This document shows positions 23,566-32,639 of a stretch of 50,190 nucleotides of DNA, piece after piece. Under the pieces are notes generated by a model. That model was given only the letters and a program-made list of their open reading frames with translations, was not told where the DNA came from and made no database searches. Positions within the stretch are counted from its first letter, which is position 1, and every line of letters starts with the position of its first letter. The stretch is from Candidatus Poribacteria bacterium (GTDB lineage: Bacteria > Poribacteria > WGA-4E > WGA-3G): contig JAJDUH010000040.1 in NCBI GenBank assembly GCA_022826805.1, positions 1-50,190 on the forward strand, given 5' to 3'. The translations under genes and the position numbers were made by a program.

Positions 23566-26259
23566 CTACTTCCGAATGAGCATCTTCTTCGTGGCAGAGA
23601 AATCATCACCCGTTTGAAGTTGATAGAAGTAGATACCACTTGCAACGTGTTCCCCCAGCATGTTACGACCGTCCCAATACGCCGCACGCGCCCGCCCCGT
23701 GTAGTAACCTGCCGATTGCTGTCCTAACTGCAACGTGCGGATGACAACACCCTGAGCGTTGTAGATCATGATACGCACGTCTGTATCCCTCGCCAACTCA
23801 TACGGGATCCATGTCTCAGGGTTGAATGGATTCGGATAATTGGCAAGCAGGTGCGTCGTGTCTGGACTTGCTCTCTGGGAAGACACAAACCCATTGTTCA
23901 CAGGTGCTGCAGGACCAGCACTTACACCTCCTAAGACCAAGGCAGTAGGGGACGCTAAGCCTGAAACGACGTTTTGAATCCTTTTGCCGTTGAGATTAGC
24001 ACGCTGAATACTCCCACTAGAATCTGTCCAATAAAGTTTATTACCTACAGAATCAATGGCTATACTCAGAGGTGCATGCTGGAGTGTGATAAGCGTGTTG
24101 AAGTTTGAACCGTTGAGGTTGGCACGTCTGATTTTTCCACCCCCTCCGTCTGCGATTTCTGTCCAATACATCTTGTTGCCTGCTATAACAATATCACTTA
24201 CGGGATCCAAGTTGTCCGAGATGTTTTGGATGCTCTTACCGTTAAGGTTCGCACGTCGAATGCGTCCTGATGCTTCCGTCCAGTACAACTTACCGCCTGC
24301 AGCCTCTAAGGTGATGTTGCTTGGAGCCTCCAAGTTTGCGATGAGGTTTTGAATTTGATTACCATCAAGATTCGCACGCTGGATGCGCCCTCTTGTGTTC
24401 GTCCCGTAGAACTTACCGTTAGTAGCGTCGACGGCAATGCTGGTGGGCACACTTTTCAAAGTAGCGAGTAGTTGGACGTTTGAACCGTCCAGATTTGCGC
24501 GTTTGATCCTTCCTCTATTCTTACCTGTTTGCTCTGTCCAGTAGATTTTGTTATCTGTTGTATCTAAAGCAAGGTTGGTTGCATTCTGGACATCTGGCAG
24601 AAGATCTTCAACTTCATCACCGATGAGGCGGTGGAGGGTGCCAGCTCCTGCATCTATCCAATACACTGGCGGACGTTGCGCGGGTCCGATCTGTACGACT
24701 GGGGATAGGAGAGCATTAATAATCGCCCGTCCATCTTTTTCGACAGCGCGATATACAGCGAGGTTTTTTCCGTTTGGGTCCTTAACTAGCCAGACATGTC
24801 CTGCATAAGCAGATTGCTTGACAAAGTCATTGGCAGCAACTACGCCATAAAGTATTTCATTACCCTCATAGTCTATCCAATAGTAGGAAAGGTTAACTCT
24901 GGTAAGATTCACGAAAATGACCTCAGTTTCATTGTCCCCACCTCTTGATCTTAAGGTTTGAAGTTGTTCGAGATCAAGCGGCTCCAAGTTTATCCAGGTG
25001 CCACATTGGTCAATGTTTGGATCTGTCAACTTTTGATTGCATTCATCACCACTGCTGGCCTGTGGGGTCGAATCGACTGCTGTTTGAATTCCGGTGCTTT
25101 CTGGCTCATCAGGAGAAAAAATCGTTAGTGGAAGCCGCTCCCTGACCTGAATTGTTCCATAAGTGGTCGTCACCCTGCCTTCCACGCGCAGCTCACCCTT
25201 ACCGGCAGCTGTCGCATTTAGCGTGAAAATAGCAATATTGCGTATATCCTGTCCAGTCTCTAATCTCGAAGCCGTGAGGGTGCCGTTGATACCTCTTCTT
25301 GAGTTATGCTCAACGCGATCAAACCATTCTACAGATTTGACAGAAGTCAGTTTGTGAGGAACGGTGTAATTTAAATTAAATCCAGTAACATTCCACGCCT
25401 TACGTATTTGGACGCGGTATTTCAACGTTTGTCCGACGCTGGGAACCTCCGAAGAGTTATCGTCTCTTGTGATAGAAATGACAGGTGGAATATTAAAATC
25501 CACATCTTGTAAGTTCGGAAGGTTCGCAAGCACAGAGACATTCTGAATCGGGTTCCCTTTGAGATATAAGTATTCAAGATTCGACAATCCAGCAAGCGGA
25601 GACACATCACGAATCTTGTTGTTTGCAAGATCTAAAAACGTTAGTTGCGTTAAACCTTTAAGGGGTGTCAGATCGCTGATCTCCTCACCATCAAGCCACA
25701 ACCCCCTTAGTTGCGTCAAGCCCCTCAGAAAACTGAGATCGCTAAATCGACCATTAATAACGTATAAAGTACTTAACTGCGTCAAATTTGCGAGAAGGTG
25801 GAGGTCACTGAATTGATTCCTTTCATTATTAAACCACCCATCAAGTCCTAGGACCTTGCACCGAGTTAAGTCTACATGGGGGCTGAGATCACCGATTTTC
25901 CGTACACTAATGTGTAACTCCTCTAGTTGTGTTAAGCCTGCGAGGGGACGGAGATCGTTAATTTGTTCATTGCCTGAGATACTCAAACTCCTCAGTTGGG
26001 TTGCATGTTGCAATCCGGTAATGTTTTTTATCTCGTTCCATTGCCCTGTAACCCTTTCTACGGCCCCTGGAAACGCATCGAGAGACGTTAATGTCTGCAT
26101 CGCTTGCCGCGTAATAACGGTGTTAGGCGCTAACCCCAGTGCCTCTCGCACAACAGCCGCCAAGTTAGGATCGGGAATATTTACAACCTGTGCGTCTGCG
26201 GTGTCGAACCAACAACTAAGGGTAAGCCAAACAATAAAAGATGCGTAAAGTCTTTTCAT
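23566..26259 (-). CDS. Secreted LRR / VHL-like / YWTD-propeller protein with T9SS-type tail
   Basis: An 897-residue protein. Signal peptide at 1-24 (ending TADAQ). Residues about 55-280 are leucine-rich repeats of the internalin type (LTQLxxLxLxxNxIxDLSPL). Residues about 420-505 resemble the beta domain of von Hippel-Lindau protein: EVIFVNLTRVNLSYYW, then GHVWLVKDPNGKN. About 540-800 is a six-bladed YWTD (LDL-receptor class B) propeller with repeats like KLYWTEASGRIRRANLNG. The last 90 residues (NYPNPFNPETWIPYEL ... SGIYFYQLQ ... KKMLIRK) are a FlgD-like/T9SS type A sorting domain. It is a surface or secreted adhesin-like protein by inference. The ATG at 26259 is preferred over upstream 26337 because it starts the signal peptide. 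Confidence 0.85.
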   Translation of the reverse strand: MKRLYASFIVWLTLSCWFDTADAQVVNIPDPNLAAVVREALGLAPNTVITRQAMQTLTSLDAFPGAVERVTGQWNEIKNITGLQHATQLRSLSISGNEQINDLRPLAGLTQLEELHISVRKIGDLSPHVDLTRCKVLGLDGWFNNERNQFSDLHLLANLTQLSTLYVINGRFSDLSFLRGLTQLRGLWLDGEEISDLTPLKGLTQLTFLDLANNKIRDVSPLAGLSNLEYLYLKGNPIQNVSVLANLPNLQDVDFNIPPVISITRDDNSSEVPSVGQTLKYRVQIRKAWNVTGFNLNYTVPHKLTSVKSVEWFDRVEHNSRRGINGTLTASRLETGQDIRNIAIFTLNATAAGKGELRVEGRVTTTYGTIQVRERLPLTIFSPDEPESTGIQTAVDSTPQASSGDECNQKLTDPNIDQCGTWINLEPLDLEQLQTLRSRGGDNETEVIFVNLTRVNLSYYWIDYEGNEILYGVVAANDFVKQSAYAGHVWLVKDPNGKNLAVYRAVEKDGRAIINALLSPVVQIGPAQRPPVYWIDAGAGTLHRLIGDEVEDLLPDVQNATNLALDTTDNKIYWTEQTGKNRGRIKRANLDGSNVQLLATLKSVPTSIAVDATNGKFYGTNTRGRIQRANLDGNQIQNLIANLEAPSNITLEAAGGKLYWTEASGRIRRANLNGKSIQNISDNLDPVSDIVIAGNKMYWTEIADGGGGKIRRANLNGSNFNTLITLQHAPLSIAIDSVGNKLYWTDSSGSIQRANLNGKRIQNVVSGLASPTALVLGGVSAGPAAPVNNGFVSSQRASPDTTHLLANYPNPFNPETWIPYELARDTDVRIMIYNAQGVVIRTLQLGQQSAGYYTGRARAAYWDGRNMLGEHVASGIYFYQLQTGDDFSATKKMLIRK

Positions 26260-26841
26260 CGTTTCAGTTCCTTTCATTTCAGATAGGGATAATAAGCATC
26301 GGATGAACCCCAATGCCATAAAAAAAACCCGCGACATAACGCTCAGAAAGCGCGCGAGGCAGGTAAAACGGAGACAGACCGGCAGAAACTATTGCCGAGA
26401 CTGCCTTATGAAGCCAAATACTTACTTTATGAATAGCAATCAGGAGATAAGTGAACGGGGGGGGTAATTTAATTTATAGGTAGTAAATCGAACCCAGTAG
26501 TATCGCAAACACAGCAAAGCAGCCCTACTGAATTGGGACCAGGGCTTGATCGCTTTGTTACTGTAGAAATTGATGTGTGCGTGCTGCATGGTCGCTCCCT
26601 ACATAAAGCTGCGGAAAAACGTGCTTTCGACATCTTTTTCGCTCACTGAACTACCAAATTAACATAATTATAGCAAAAAATTCTAATTTTTGCCATTTTT
26701 TTTTATAACGGGTATGTAAATATAGTAAATTCTGTAATTATTTGAACACTCGTCTCTTAGTGTGAACTATGAAGTTGCGGGGCAGGTTGGCACAGACTAA
26801 CAGTCTATGCTACAAGTGTCAACATATTTTTAGGGGAATTT
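26260..26841. other. Structured leader region upstream of the LRR gene
   Basis: On the minus strand, about 26320-26370 reads as a GC-rich stem-loop (CGCT-TTCTG-AGCG inside CGCG...CGCG) followed by a run of eight T, i.e. terminator-like, 60 bases before the LRR start. Upstream is an inverted pair AGCCCT/AGGGCT (about 26524-26555) and CGGCA/TGCCG (about 26380-26400). This may be an attenuator or riboregulator. A 49-residue open frame, 26440-26589 minus, runs through a G8 tract; it has a GGAG site but no recognised homology and is probably not a gene. Confidence 0.4.
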
Positions 26842-26926
26842 AGTTTTAAGAAATTATCGGGTTTTACGCCCTTTTTCTCAAGCCATCGAGGTTAGGAAAC
26901 CTCGCCTACCGAGACTGGACAGGGTA
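26842..26926. repeat. Dispersed hairpin repeat, copy B
   Basis: The second copy of the repeat at 1-90, aligning with few mismatches. Its core CGAGGTT-AGGA-AACCTCG forms a perfect stem. It is bordered on the right by the nuclease remnant, which may be a target into which it inserted. Confidence 0.75.
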
Positions 26927-26931
26927 GGATG

Positions 26932-27183
26932 GATCTCTTTATCACACACAATAAGCTGAAATACATCGTTGAGACAACGGTATGACGAGGTGAGAGACGT
27001 TATCAAGCAGGTAAGCAGCAGCTCGCCGCTTATCTCAAACTGGAGGGAGTCACCAAAGGATACTAGGTCGTCTTTGATCATTGAAAAGAGGCGGGAACGA
27101 GCGTAGAAACAGAGACGTTAGGAGGAAACCCGACAATTCGGAGCTACGTCATTCCTGTGATCCAAGAAATCCCTTCGCTGGAA
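26932..27183 (+). pseudogene. Decayed PD-(D/E)XK nuclease / AAA-like protein fragment
   Basis: Three plus-strand frames rejoin into the C-terminus of a nuclease of the AAA-like/DUF1703-type group: DLFITHNKLKYIVET (from 26932), then GERRYQAGKQQLAAYLKLEG and GVTKGY-stop-VVFDH, then VETETLGGNPTIRSYVIPV (from 27103). The order and spacing match that family's tail, but stop codons and frameshifts interrupt it and the AAA domain is absent. It is a relic next to a dispersed repeat. Confidence 0.65.
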
Positions 27184-27261
27184 AGAGGGACAACCTAAAA
27201 GGTTATGCCACGAAAACTATATCCGCAGAATCCACCTTTGATAGAGGCACAACCCAACAGA

Positions 27262-28626
27262 TTAAGCTACAACTGGATCTAACGTAACCAGATACGGTGT
27301 TGCCCCCGTTAAACGCTTATGCGAATCCGGTACTTTTTCGAGTTCCAAAGCCGTTTGCGCCTGAATTTCATGTAGGCTTGGAAAGTTATATACCAATTCT
27401 CCGTTTTGGATGATCGGAATGAGGAGAGGTTTTCCTTCGGCATTCAGTTCATCCCAGTGTGTCACGCAGTCGCTGACATAATATCCATTCGCATCGGTGA
27501 TGCGATAAATCTGTTTTCTCCCGGGTATAGTGGCTTTGGAGGGTTCATCAAGAGACTGTTTTCCCACTGGTCTATTATTACTCTCAACTAATTTATAGAC
27601 CCCGCCTAAGGCAGACGGTCCCCCTTCACCTGTGAGCGAATTGAAATTAGCACCTGTAGCAAGACGAGTGCCTACCCCGAAACTATCAAGCGGTGCGCAG
27701 TTTTCAAGCATTGTGCCTATCTGAAATTCATCAAGTTCATGGCTTGCAATGATTTGGACGTAGTCGAGTCCTTCGGCATCAAGGATGCGACGTACATCTT
27801 TGCTGAGCGCCATGATGTCGCCGCTGTCCAACCGTACTGCCCGTAATTGTGCGCCGCGCGCTTTCATCTCTTTTGCAACGATGCAAGCGTTACGCGCACC
27901 TTGAATTGTGTCGTACGTATCAATGAGAAGTATGGTGCTGTTGGGAAAGGCTTTTGCGTAATCGCGGAAGGCATCTAATTCTGTAAGACGCTCGGAGATA
28001 AATTTATGCGCCATTGTACCGACATAAGGGATATCGAAATAGTGTCCGGCAAGCACCAGCGATGTACCACTGACCCCACCGATGAAGGAAGCACGAGCAG
28101 CCAGAATACCGGCATCCCTGCCGTGTGCCCGCCGCGCTCCGAAATCAAAAACGGGTCTACCCTGTGCGGATTGCACGATTCGTGAGGCTTTCGTCGCAAT
28201 TAGCGTCTGGAAGTTCATAACGCAGAGGAGGTAGGTTTCAAGAAGCTGGACGTCTCGCGAGCGTCCGGTGACGTTGATAATTGGTTCATTCGGAAAAACG
28301 GGTGTGCCTTCGGGAACAGCAAAAATAGAACCCTCAAAATGAAAGTTCTTGAGGGAAGTAAGGTAGTCAGTACGTAAGTCCCCACGTTGTGCTAACCAAT
28401 CAAGTGTGGCATCTGTAAAGTGTAAATTTAAGATGTAGTGGATAACCTGCTCTAACCCAGCGGCGATGAGATATTGTCCCTGTGGAATTGATCGGACGTA
28501 GTAGTTGGCTGTGATAACTGCCTCGTTATGGACATCAAAATCTGCCTGCCCCATCGTGAGTTGATAATAGTCAACAAAAAGGGACATATTATCCTCTGTA
28601 AGTAAGGCGGATTTAGGGGCATTCAT
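27262..28626 (-). CDS. pncB: Nicotinate phosphoribosyltransferase
   Basis: A 454-residue enzyme that makes nicotinate mononucleotide in NAD salvage. N-terminal LFVDYYQLTMGQADF, FDFGARRAHGRDAG near 165-180 (phosphoribosyl/His region) and AVRLDSGDI near 260-270 are diagnostic. Length and order of motifs match the family. It shares its first four bases with the stop of the lipoprotein gene upstream (ATGA at 28623-28626), so it is translationally coupled to it. A regulatory link to the lipoprotein is not apparent. Confidence 0.93.
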   Translation of the reverse strand: MNAPKSALLTEDNMSLFVDYYQLTMGQADFDVHNEAVITANYYVRSIPQGQYLIAAGLEQVIHYILNLHFTDATLDWLAQRGDLRTDYLTSLKNFHFEGSIFAVPEGTPVFPNEPIINVTGRSRDVQLLETYLLCVMNFQTLIATKASRIVQSAQGRPVFDFGARRAHGRDAGILAARASFIGGVSGTSLVLAGHYFDIPYVGTMAHKFISERLTELDAFRDYAKAFPNSTILLIDTYDTIQGARNACIVAKEMKARGAQLRAVRLDSGDIMALSKDVRRILDAEGLDYVQIIASHELDEFQIGTMLENCAPLDSFGVGTRLATGANFNSLTGEGGPSALGGVYKLVESNNRPVGKQSLDEPSKATIPGRKQIYRITDANGYYVSDCVTHWDELNAEGKPLLIPIIQNGELVYNFPSLHEIQAQTALELEKVPDSHKRLTGATPYLVTLDPVVA

Positions 28627-30986
28627 AGACTTTTCCCTTCAGTGACAACGAGTCTCTGGTTGACAGATAGATTCCGATGTGTATCTACCTGACCGGAGGG
28701 CCAGACAATTTCAACCGTATCAACTTTTGTATGCGTTCCAAGACCAATTTCAAGGGATAGACTATTAGTTGAGCCAAATCCACATCCGCCACTGACTTCT
28801 CTGTAAATTGTGCTATCACCAGCACGCACCGTCACTTTAGCACCAATACCGTCTCTATTACTTTTAACTCCGACGAGTTTTAGAGTGAGCCAGTTGTTGG
28901 TAGAACCCGTGTTTTGATAGAAGAGATTATGCCACTGGTCCCCGAGAAACGCGCCGCCGACAGGAACATAGATATCGAGATCACCATCAGCATCGGCATC
29001 AGCAAAAGTTACGCCGTGGCCTTTTCCGACGTTGCCTAAGCCTAAAGCAAAAGTAGCATCCGTAAAGGTGCCGTCCCCGTTGTTCTGGAAAAGAGCATCG
29101 CGTTCAAGTCGTCCCATCTGCGGTGCCCCTGTGGCAAGATAGATATCAAGGTAACCGTCGCTATTGATGTCTCCGAAATTTGCGCCCATCGCTCCATAAG
29201 CGTGGTAAAGTCCTGACTCACGAGTGACATCGGTAAAAGTGCCATCGCCGTTGTTCCGATAAAGCACCTGTCGGTCACTATCGTGCGTGGCAGTTCCTGT
29301 AATTTGTCCCGCGATGAAGGCTTGGAAAGATCCTGAATTTGAAATAAAAATGTCGAGATCGGCATCGTTATCTACGTCTAAAAAGAAGGTAACGAATGGG
29401 TCAGTGACAGCGAGATTCATGCCGGTTGTCGGGGTGACATCAGTGAAAGTCCCATCCCCGTTGTTTCGGTAGAGGACATTGGACTGTCCGTAATTGATGA
29501 CGTGCAGATCGATGTATCCATCTTTATCATAATCTCCCCAAGCAGTTCCGAGAGAGTTCCCGGTATTAGCGACGCCGGCTATGTTAGCGGTATTGGTGAA
29601 AGTCCCATCCCCGTTGTTATGATATAAGACATTCGCGGCACCGTCCCCAATAACTCCGTTTGCAATGTAAAGATCCAAATATCCATCGTTGTCATAATCA
29701 GCCCAAGCGGCACAGAAACTACTTTGTGGGTCAGCAACGCCTGCGGTATGTGTTACATCGGTGAACGTGCCGTCGCCGTTGTTATGATAAAGTGTATTTT
29801 CTGCTGCACCCGACCAGCCACCACGGGTAATATAGAGATCCGGGTAACCGTCGTTATCATAATCGGCGAAGAGAGAACCCCAACCTCCTCTCGGATCGGC
29901 GACGCCTGCTTGATGAGCCACGTTTGTGAACGTGCCGTCATCGTTATTACGGTAAAGTACGTGTGGCTGATATGTTCCGACAGCAACGATATCCAAATCC
30001 CCATCACTATCATAATCTCCCCAAGCACTGCCGCGGCCTCCATCAACTTTGTCCATTTTTAAGTCAGGGGCAATATCGGTGAAATAGTTGCCAGTTGCCA
30101 ATTGTCGATTACCAGTTAAGAGTCGAGAATCGGAGTTCCCTCCTACAATTCTGAATTCTTCTGGTAATTCTGCTGGATAGCCACCGAGTTTGGCATAAGC
30201 TGTCCATAAATTCCATAAGGTTTCAGGATCGCGAGGTTTGAGACGGAGCGCCTCTTTGAAATTCGTAACGGCTTTTTTAGGATTACCGTGCCTGAGATGA
30301 TAGACGCCAAGATAGTAATAGGCACCGGAATGGCGGCGGTAATTTTCGATGATGTTTTCAAACCTTTCGGCTGCTTTATCGGCTTCACCGAGTCGGAATT
30401 CGGCTAAACCGAGTTGTAGCATCGCCTCAAGGTTATTGGGTTCAAGTTCCAAGACTTTTTCAAACTGCTGTTTGGACGCAGAGAGATCTGGAACAAGCAT
30501 TTGTTGCGGTGCACCAAGGAAATAGCCGAGTCGGATGCGTGCATTTGTATCATTAGGATTCACCTTGAGTGCGCTGGTGAGGGCAATCGTAGAATCAGAG
30601 AATCGCTGTTGATAACTGTAAACCTGTGCCAACATTAGATAAGCACTCGAAAGTATGTCCTTCGCTTCCGGTGTGTCTTTAAGCATCTGTATCAATGTTT
30701 GTAAAGTCTTTTCGGCCCGGGTAAATTTCTGCTGTCTGATATAGGTGCGTGCCAACTGCATTCGTGCATCGTGGGCATTCGCATCAATCTGCAAGCACGC
30801 CTGAAACGCTTTTTCTGCTTCAGCGAAGTTATTTACGTCCAAGGCGTCTATCCCTTTCTGATACTGCGCGGTGAGTTGCGGGCTCTGGACGGGCGGGGTT
30901 ACCCCGCCTCTACGACGCTGAGGTGGATCTGGACTGCAGCCGACACTGATGAGGAAGATGAGGAAAATGAAAAAAATCTTTCGCAT
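28623..30986 (-). CDS. TPR + FG-GAP/ASPIC-UnbV lipoprotein (CRTAC-like)
   Basis: A 787-residue lipoprotein: lipobox LISVGC with Cys about 17. Residues about 40-265 are TPR units (FAEAEKAFQACLQIDANAHDARMQL). From about 300 an integrin-type FG-GAP propeller with calcium loops such as DYDSDGDLDIVAVG and DADADGDLDIYVPVGG, ending in an ASPIC/UnbV domain (KVTVRAGDSTIYREVSGG). Residues about 279-300 (GGNSDSRLLTGNRQLATGNY) are encoded by dispersed repeats inserted in frame. It overlaps pncB by four bases. Likely an exported surface protein; function unknown. Confidence 0.85.
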   Translation of the reverse strand: MRKIFFIFLIFLISVGCSPDPPQRRRGGVTPPVQSPQLTAQYQKGIDALDVNNFAEAEKAFQACLQIDANAHDARMQLARTYIRQQKFTRAEKTLQTLIQMLKDTPEAKDILSSAYLMLAQVYSYQQRFSDSTIALTSALKVNPNDTNARIRLGYFLGAPQQMLVPDLSASKQQFEKVLELEPNNLEAMLQLGLAEFRLGEADKAAERFENIIENYRRHSGAYYYLGVYHLRHGNPKKAVTNFKEALRLKPRDPETLWNLWTAYAKLGGYPAELPEEFRIVGGNSDSRLLTGNRQLATGNYFTDIAPDLKMDKVDGGRGSAWGDYDSDGDLDIVAVGTYQPHVLYRNNDDGTFTNVAHQAGVADPRGGWGSLFADYDNDGYPDLYITRGGWSGAAENTLYHNNGDGTFTDVTHTAGVADPQSSFCAAWADYDNDGYLDLYIANGVIGDGAANVLYHNNGDGTFTNTANIAGVANTGNSLGTAWGDYDKDGYIDLHVINYGQSNVLYRNNGDGTFTDVTPTTGMNLAVTDPFVTFFLDVDNDADLDIFISNSGSFQAFIAGQITGTATHDSDRQVLYRNNGDGTFTDVTRESGLYHAYGAMGANFGDINSDGYLDIYLATGAPQMGRLERDALFQNNGDGTFTDATFALGLGNVGKGHGVTFADADADGDLDIYVPVGGAFLGDQWHNLFYQNTGSTNNWLTLKLVGVKSNRDGIGAKVTVRAGDSTIYREVSGGCGFGSTNSLSLEIGLGTHTKVDTVEIVWPSGQVDTHRNLSVNQRLVVTEGKSL
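30085..30150. repeat. Dispersed repeat inserted within a coding sequence
   Basis: This stretch combines a CAGTT-type repeat (agttgccagttgccaattg and TTACCAGTTAAG) with the GAATCGGAGTTCCCTCCTAC unit also found at 8262-8287 (25 of 26 bases). It is in frame and adds about 20 residues between the TPR and FG-GAP regions. Neighbouring domains are intact, so insertion was tolerated. Confidence 0.8.
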
Positions 30987-31205
30987 ATCTGTTTCCTGAA
31001 TCAGTTAGGTTTCGCTAATGCTCAACCTAACCTACGGGATGTCTGTAAGTGATTGTTAAAATAATAACAGATTTCAGGGGAAAGTCAAGGAAAGTTGGCG
31101 GGAGTTGTCTGAGTCGCGGATTACACAGATTTTACGGATTCTAATGGGCTTTTGTATTATCGTTTTTGGGTCGGATAGAATCGAAGACTGTGAAAAAGAG
31201 TGGGG

Positions 31206-32639
31206 TTATAAATCTGCTAACCTTGCCTTTAATTCTTCTGCTTGTACAGGTTGTGCAAGATTCATGAGATAGATTCGCATGTGATCTGAGCGGTCAGAAC
31301 TAAAAACGAGTGTCTTTCCGTCTTGTGAAAGGCTCGGTTCAAAATGGGCACCAACGTGATTCGTGAGTTGAGTTTTGTTTGTGCCATCGGCGTTCATCAT
31401 CCAGAACGTATAATGGTTATGAGCATTAGAGACATAAATAATCTGTTTACCATCTGGTGTAAAAGTTGGTTGATAATGGCTTGCGTCTTCGTAAGTGAGC
31501 TGCTTCACCGCGCCCCCCTCTGCGTTCACGCTGAAAATCTGGTAGATGTCATCTACCATTGAAGTGAAGGCGATCTGCTTTCCATTCGGCGCCCACGTTG
31601 GGTGTCCGTCATCAACGCTGTTATGGGTCAGCTGCGTCTTATTTGTGCCGTCCGTCTGAATGATATAGATTTCTAAAGTATCGTTATTGTCAACACTTCC
31701 AGGAGTGCTTTCATGCTCCTGTGTCGGTGCTCTGGATTCAAAAGCGATGCGCTTTCCATCAGGCGAAAAGACGGGGGCGCGATGCGCGCCTTCTATGTCA
31801 ATTAATGGACGTTGATTTCTTCCATCAATATCCATAAGATAAATTGTGGCACTGCTCGGATCAGAACCGCTTGCTTGGACAGGGGGGAGCATCATACCGC
31901 CACGGGTGCGCTCCGTTACGAAGGCAAGCGACTTTCCATCGAGTGAAAACGCCGGCATATACTCATCAAGTTCATCAGTATGTGTCAGTTGACGGAGTGA
32001 ACGAGTGTTAAGATCCATGAGATATAATTCAGCGTTCTGGAGGCGATTTGATGCGAAGACGAGCGATTTCCCATCAGGCGAGATTGCGGGACTATAATCG
32101 TCCGTATACTTCGCCGTAAACGTCATTATATTCCCTTTTTCAGTGAAGGTCTGCTCGTAATCGTCGCTACCTTCGGTGCGGAGACGCCGGACGTGGTAGG
32201 CATCCCCAGTGAACCCCGCCAATTTTAAGATAATATCTTGACTTGGTGATGCTTGTAGAAGCCGATTAAATTCATAAAGTGCTCGATGCCGTTGATTGTC
32301 AAGCCAACAGAGGGTTCCAAGCGTGAGTCTAATTTCGGCTCTGCGTGGTGCTCTTCGCGGTGCCATGTCCAGTGCCCAATCAAGTGCCTCTATAGCAGCC
32401 GTTCTATGTTCTGTGCCGCTTGGGTTTTTATCCACCATTTCCAGATAAATCAAGCCAATTTGATAGAAGGCTTCAGGTCTCGCGGAATCATAATCAATAG
32501 CGTTCCCAAACGCCTCTATCGCTGCGTCGGTGTCTCCGTCTGCGGCGAGTTGCTTACCGCGCTTGATTTCGGGATGGTCGCCACAACCGAAAAAGCTACA
32601 CACACACATCCCGATGAGCAAAGTATAGAAGATTTTCAT
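31206..32639 (-). CDS. Lipoprotein with TPR and TolB-like/PD40 propeller
   Basis: A 477-residue protein with lipobox CSFFGC (Cys about 19). Residues about 25-110 are TPR-like (GKQLAADGDTDAAIEAFGNAIDYDSARPEAFYQIG). From about 175 are WD40-like PD40 beta-propeller repeats: SPDGKSLVFASNR, SLDGKSLAFVTERT, SPDGKRIAFESRA, TPDGKQIIYVSN and SQDGKTLVFSSDRSDH, in the TolB manner. Its ATG overlaps the stop of the CRTAC-like gene (ATGA, 32636-32639). Function unknown; cell-surface localisation inferred. Confidence 0.83.
   Translation of the reverse strand: MKIFYTLLIGMCVCSFFGCGDHPEIKRGKQLAADGDTDAAIEAFGNAIDYDSARPEAFYQIGLIYLEMVDKNPSGTEHRTAAIEALDWALDMAPRRAPRRAEIRLTLGTLCWLDNQRHRALYEFNRLLQASPSQDIILKLAGFTGDAYHVRRLRTEGSDDYEQTFTEKGNIMTFTAKYTDDYSPAISPDGKSLVFASNRLQNAELYLMDLNTRSLRQLTHTDELDEYMPAFSLDGKSLAFVTERTRGGMMLPPVQASGSDPSSATIYLMDIDGRNQRPLIDIEGAHRAPVFSPDGKRIAFESRAPTQEHESTPGSVDNNDTLEIYIIQTDGTNKTQLTHNSVDDGHPTWAPNGKQIAFTSMVDDIYQIFSVNAEGGAVKQLTYEDASHYQPTFTPDGKQIIYVSNAHNHYTFWMMNADGTNKTQLTNHVGAHFEPSLSQDGKTLVFSSDRSDHMRIYLMNLAQPVQAEELKARLADL

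Noticed and set aside
26440..26589. A 49-residue minus-strand frame containing a G8 tract, with a GGAG site, as a second phase-variable gene
   Set aside because: No recognisable family, lies within the structured leader, and the frame survives only for 49 codons; the tract may be chance.
27081..27287. 68-residue plus-strand open frame before pncB
   Set aside because: It lies mostly in a wrong frame of the decayed nuclease fragment and its end overlaps the end of pncB.
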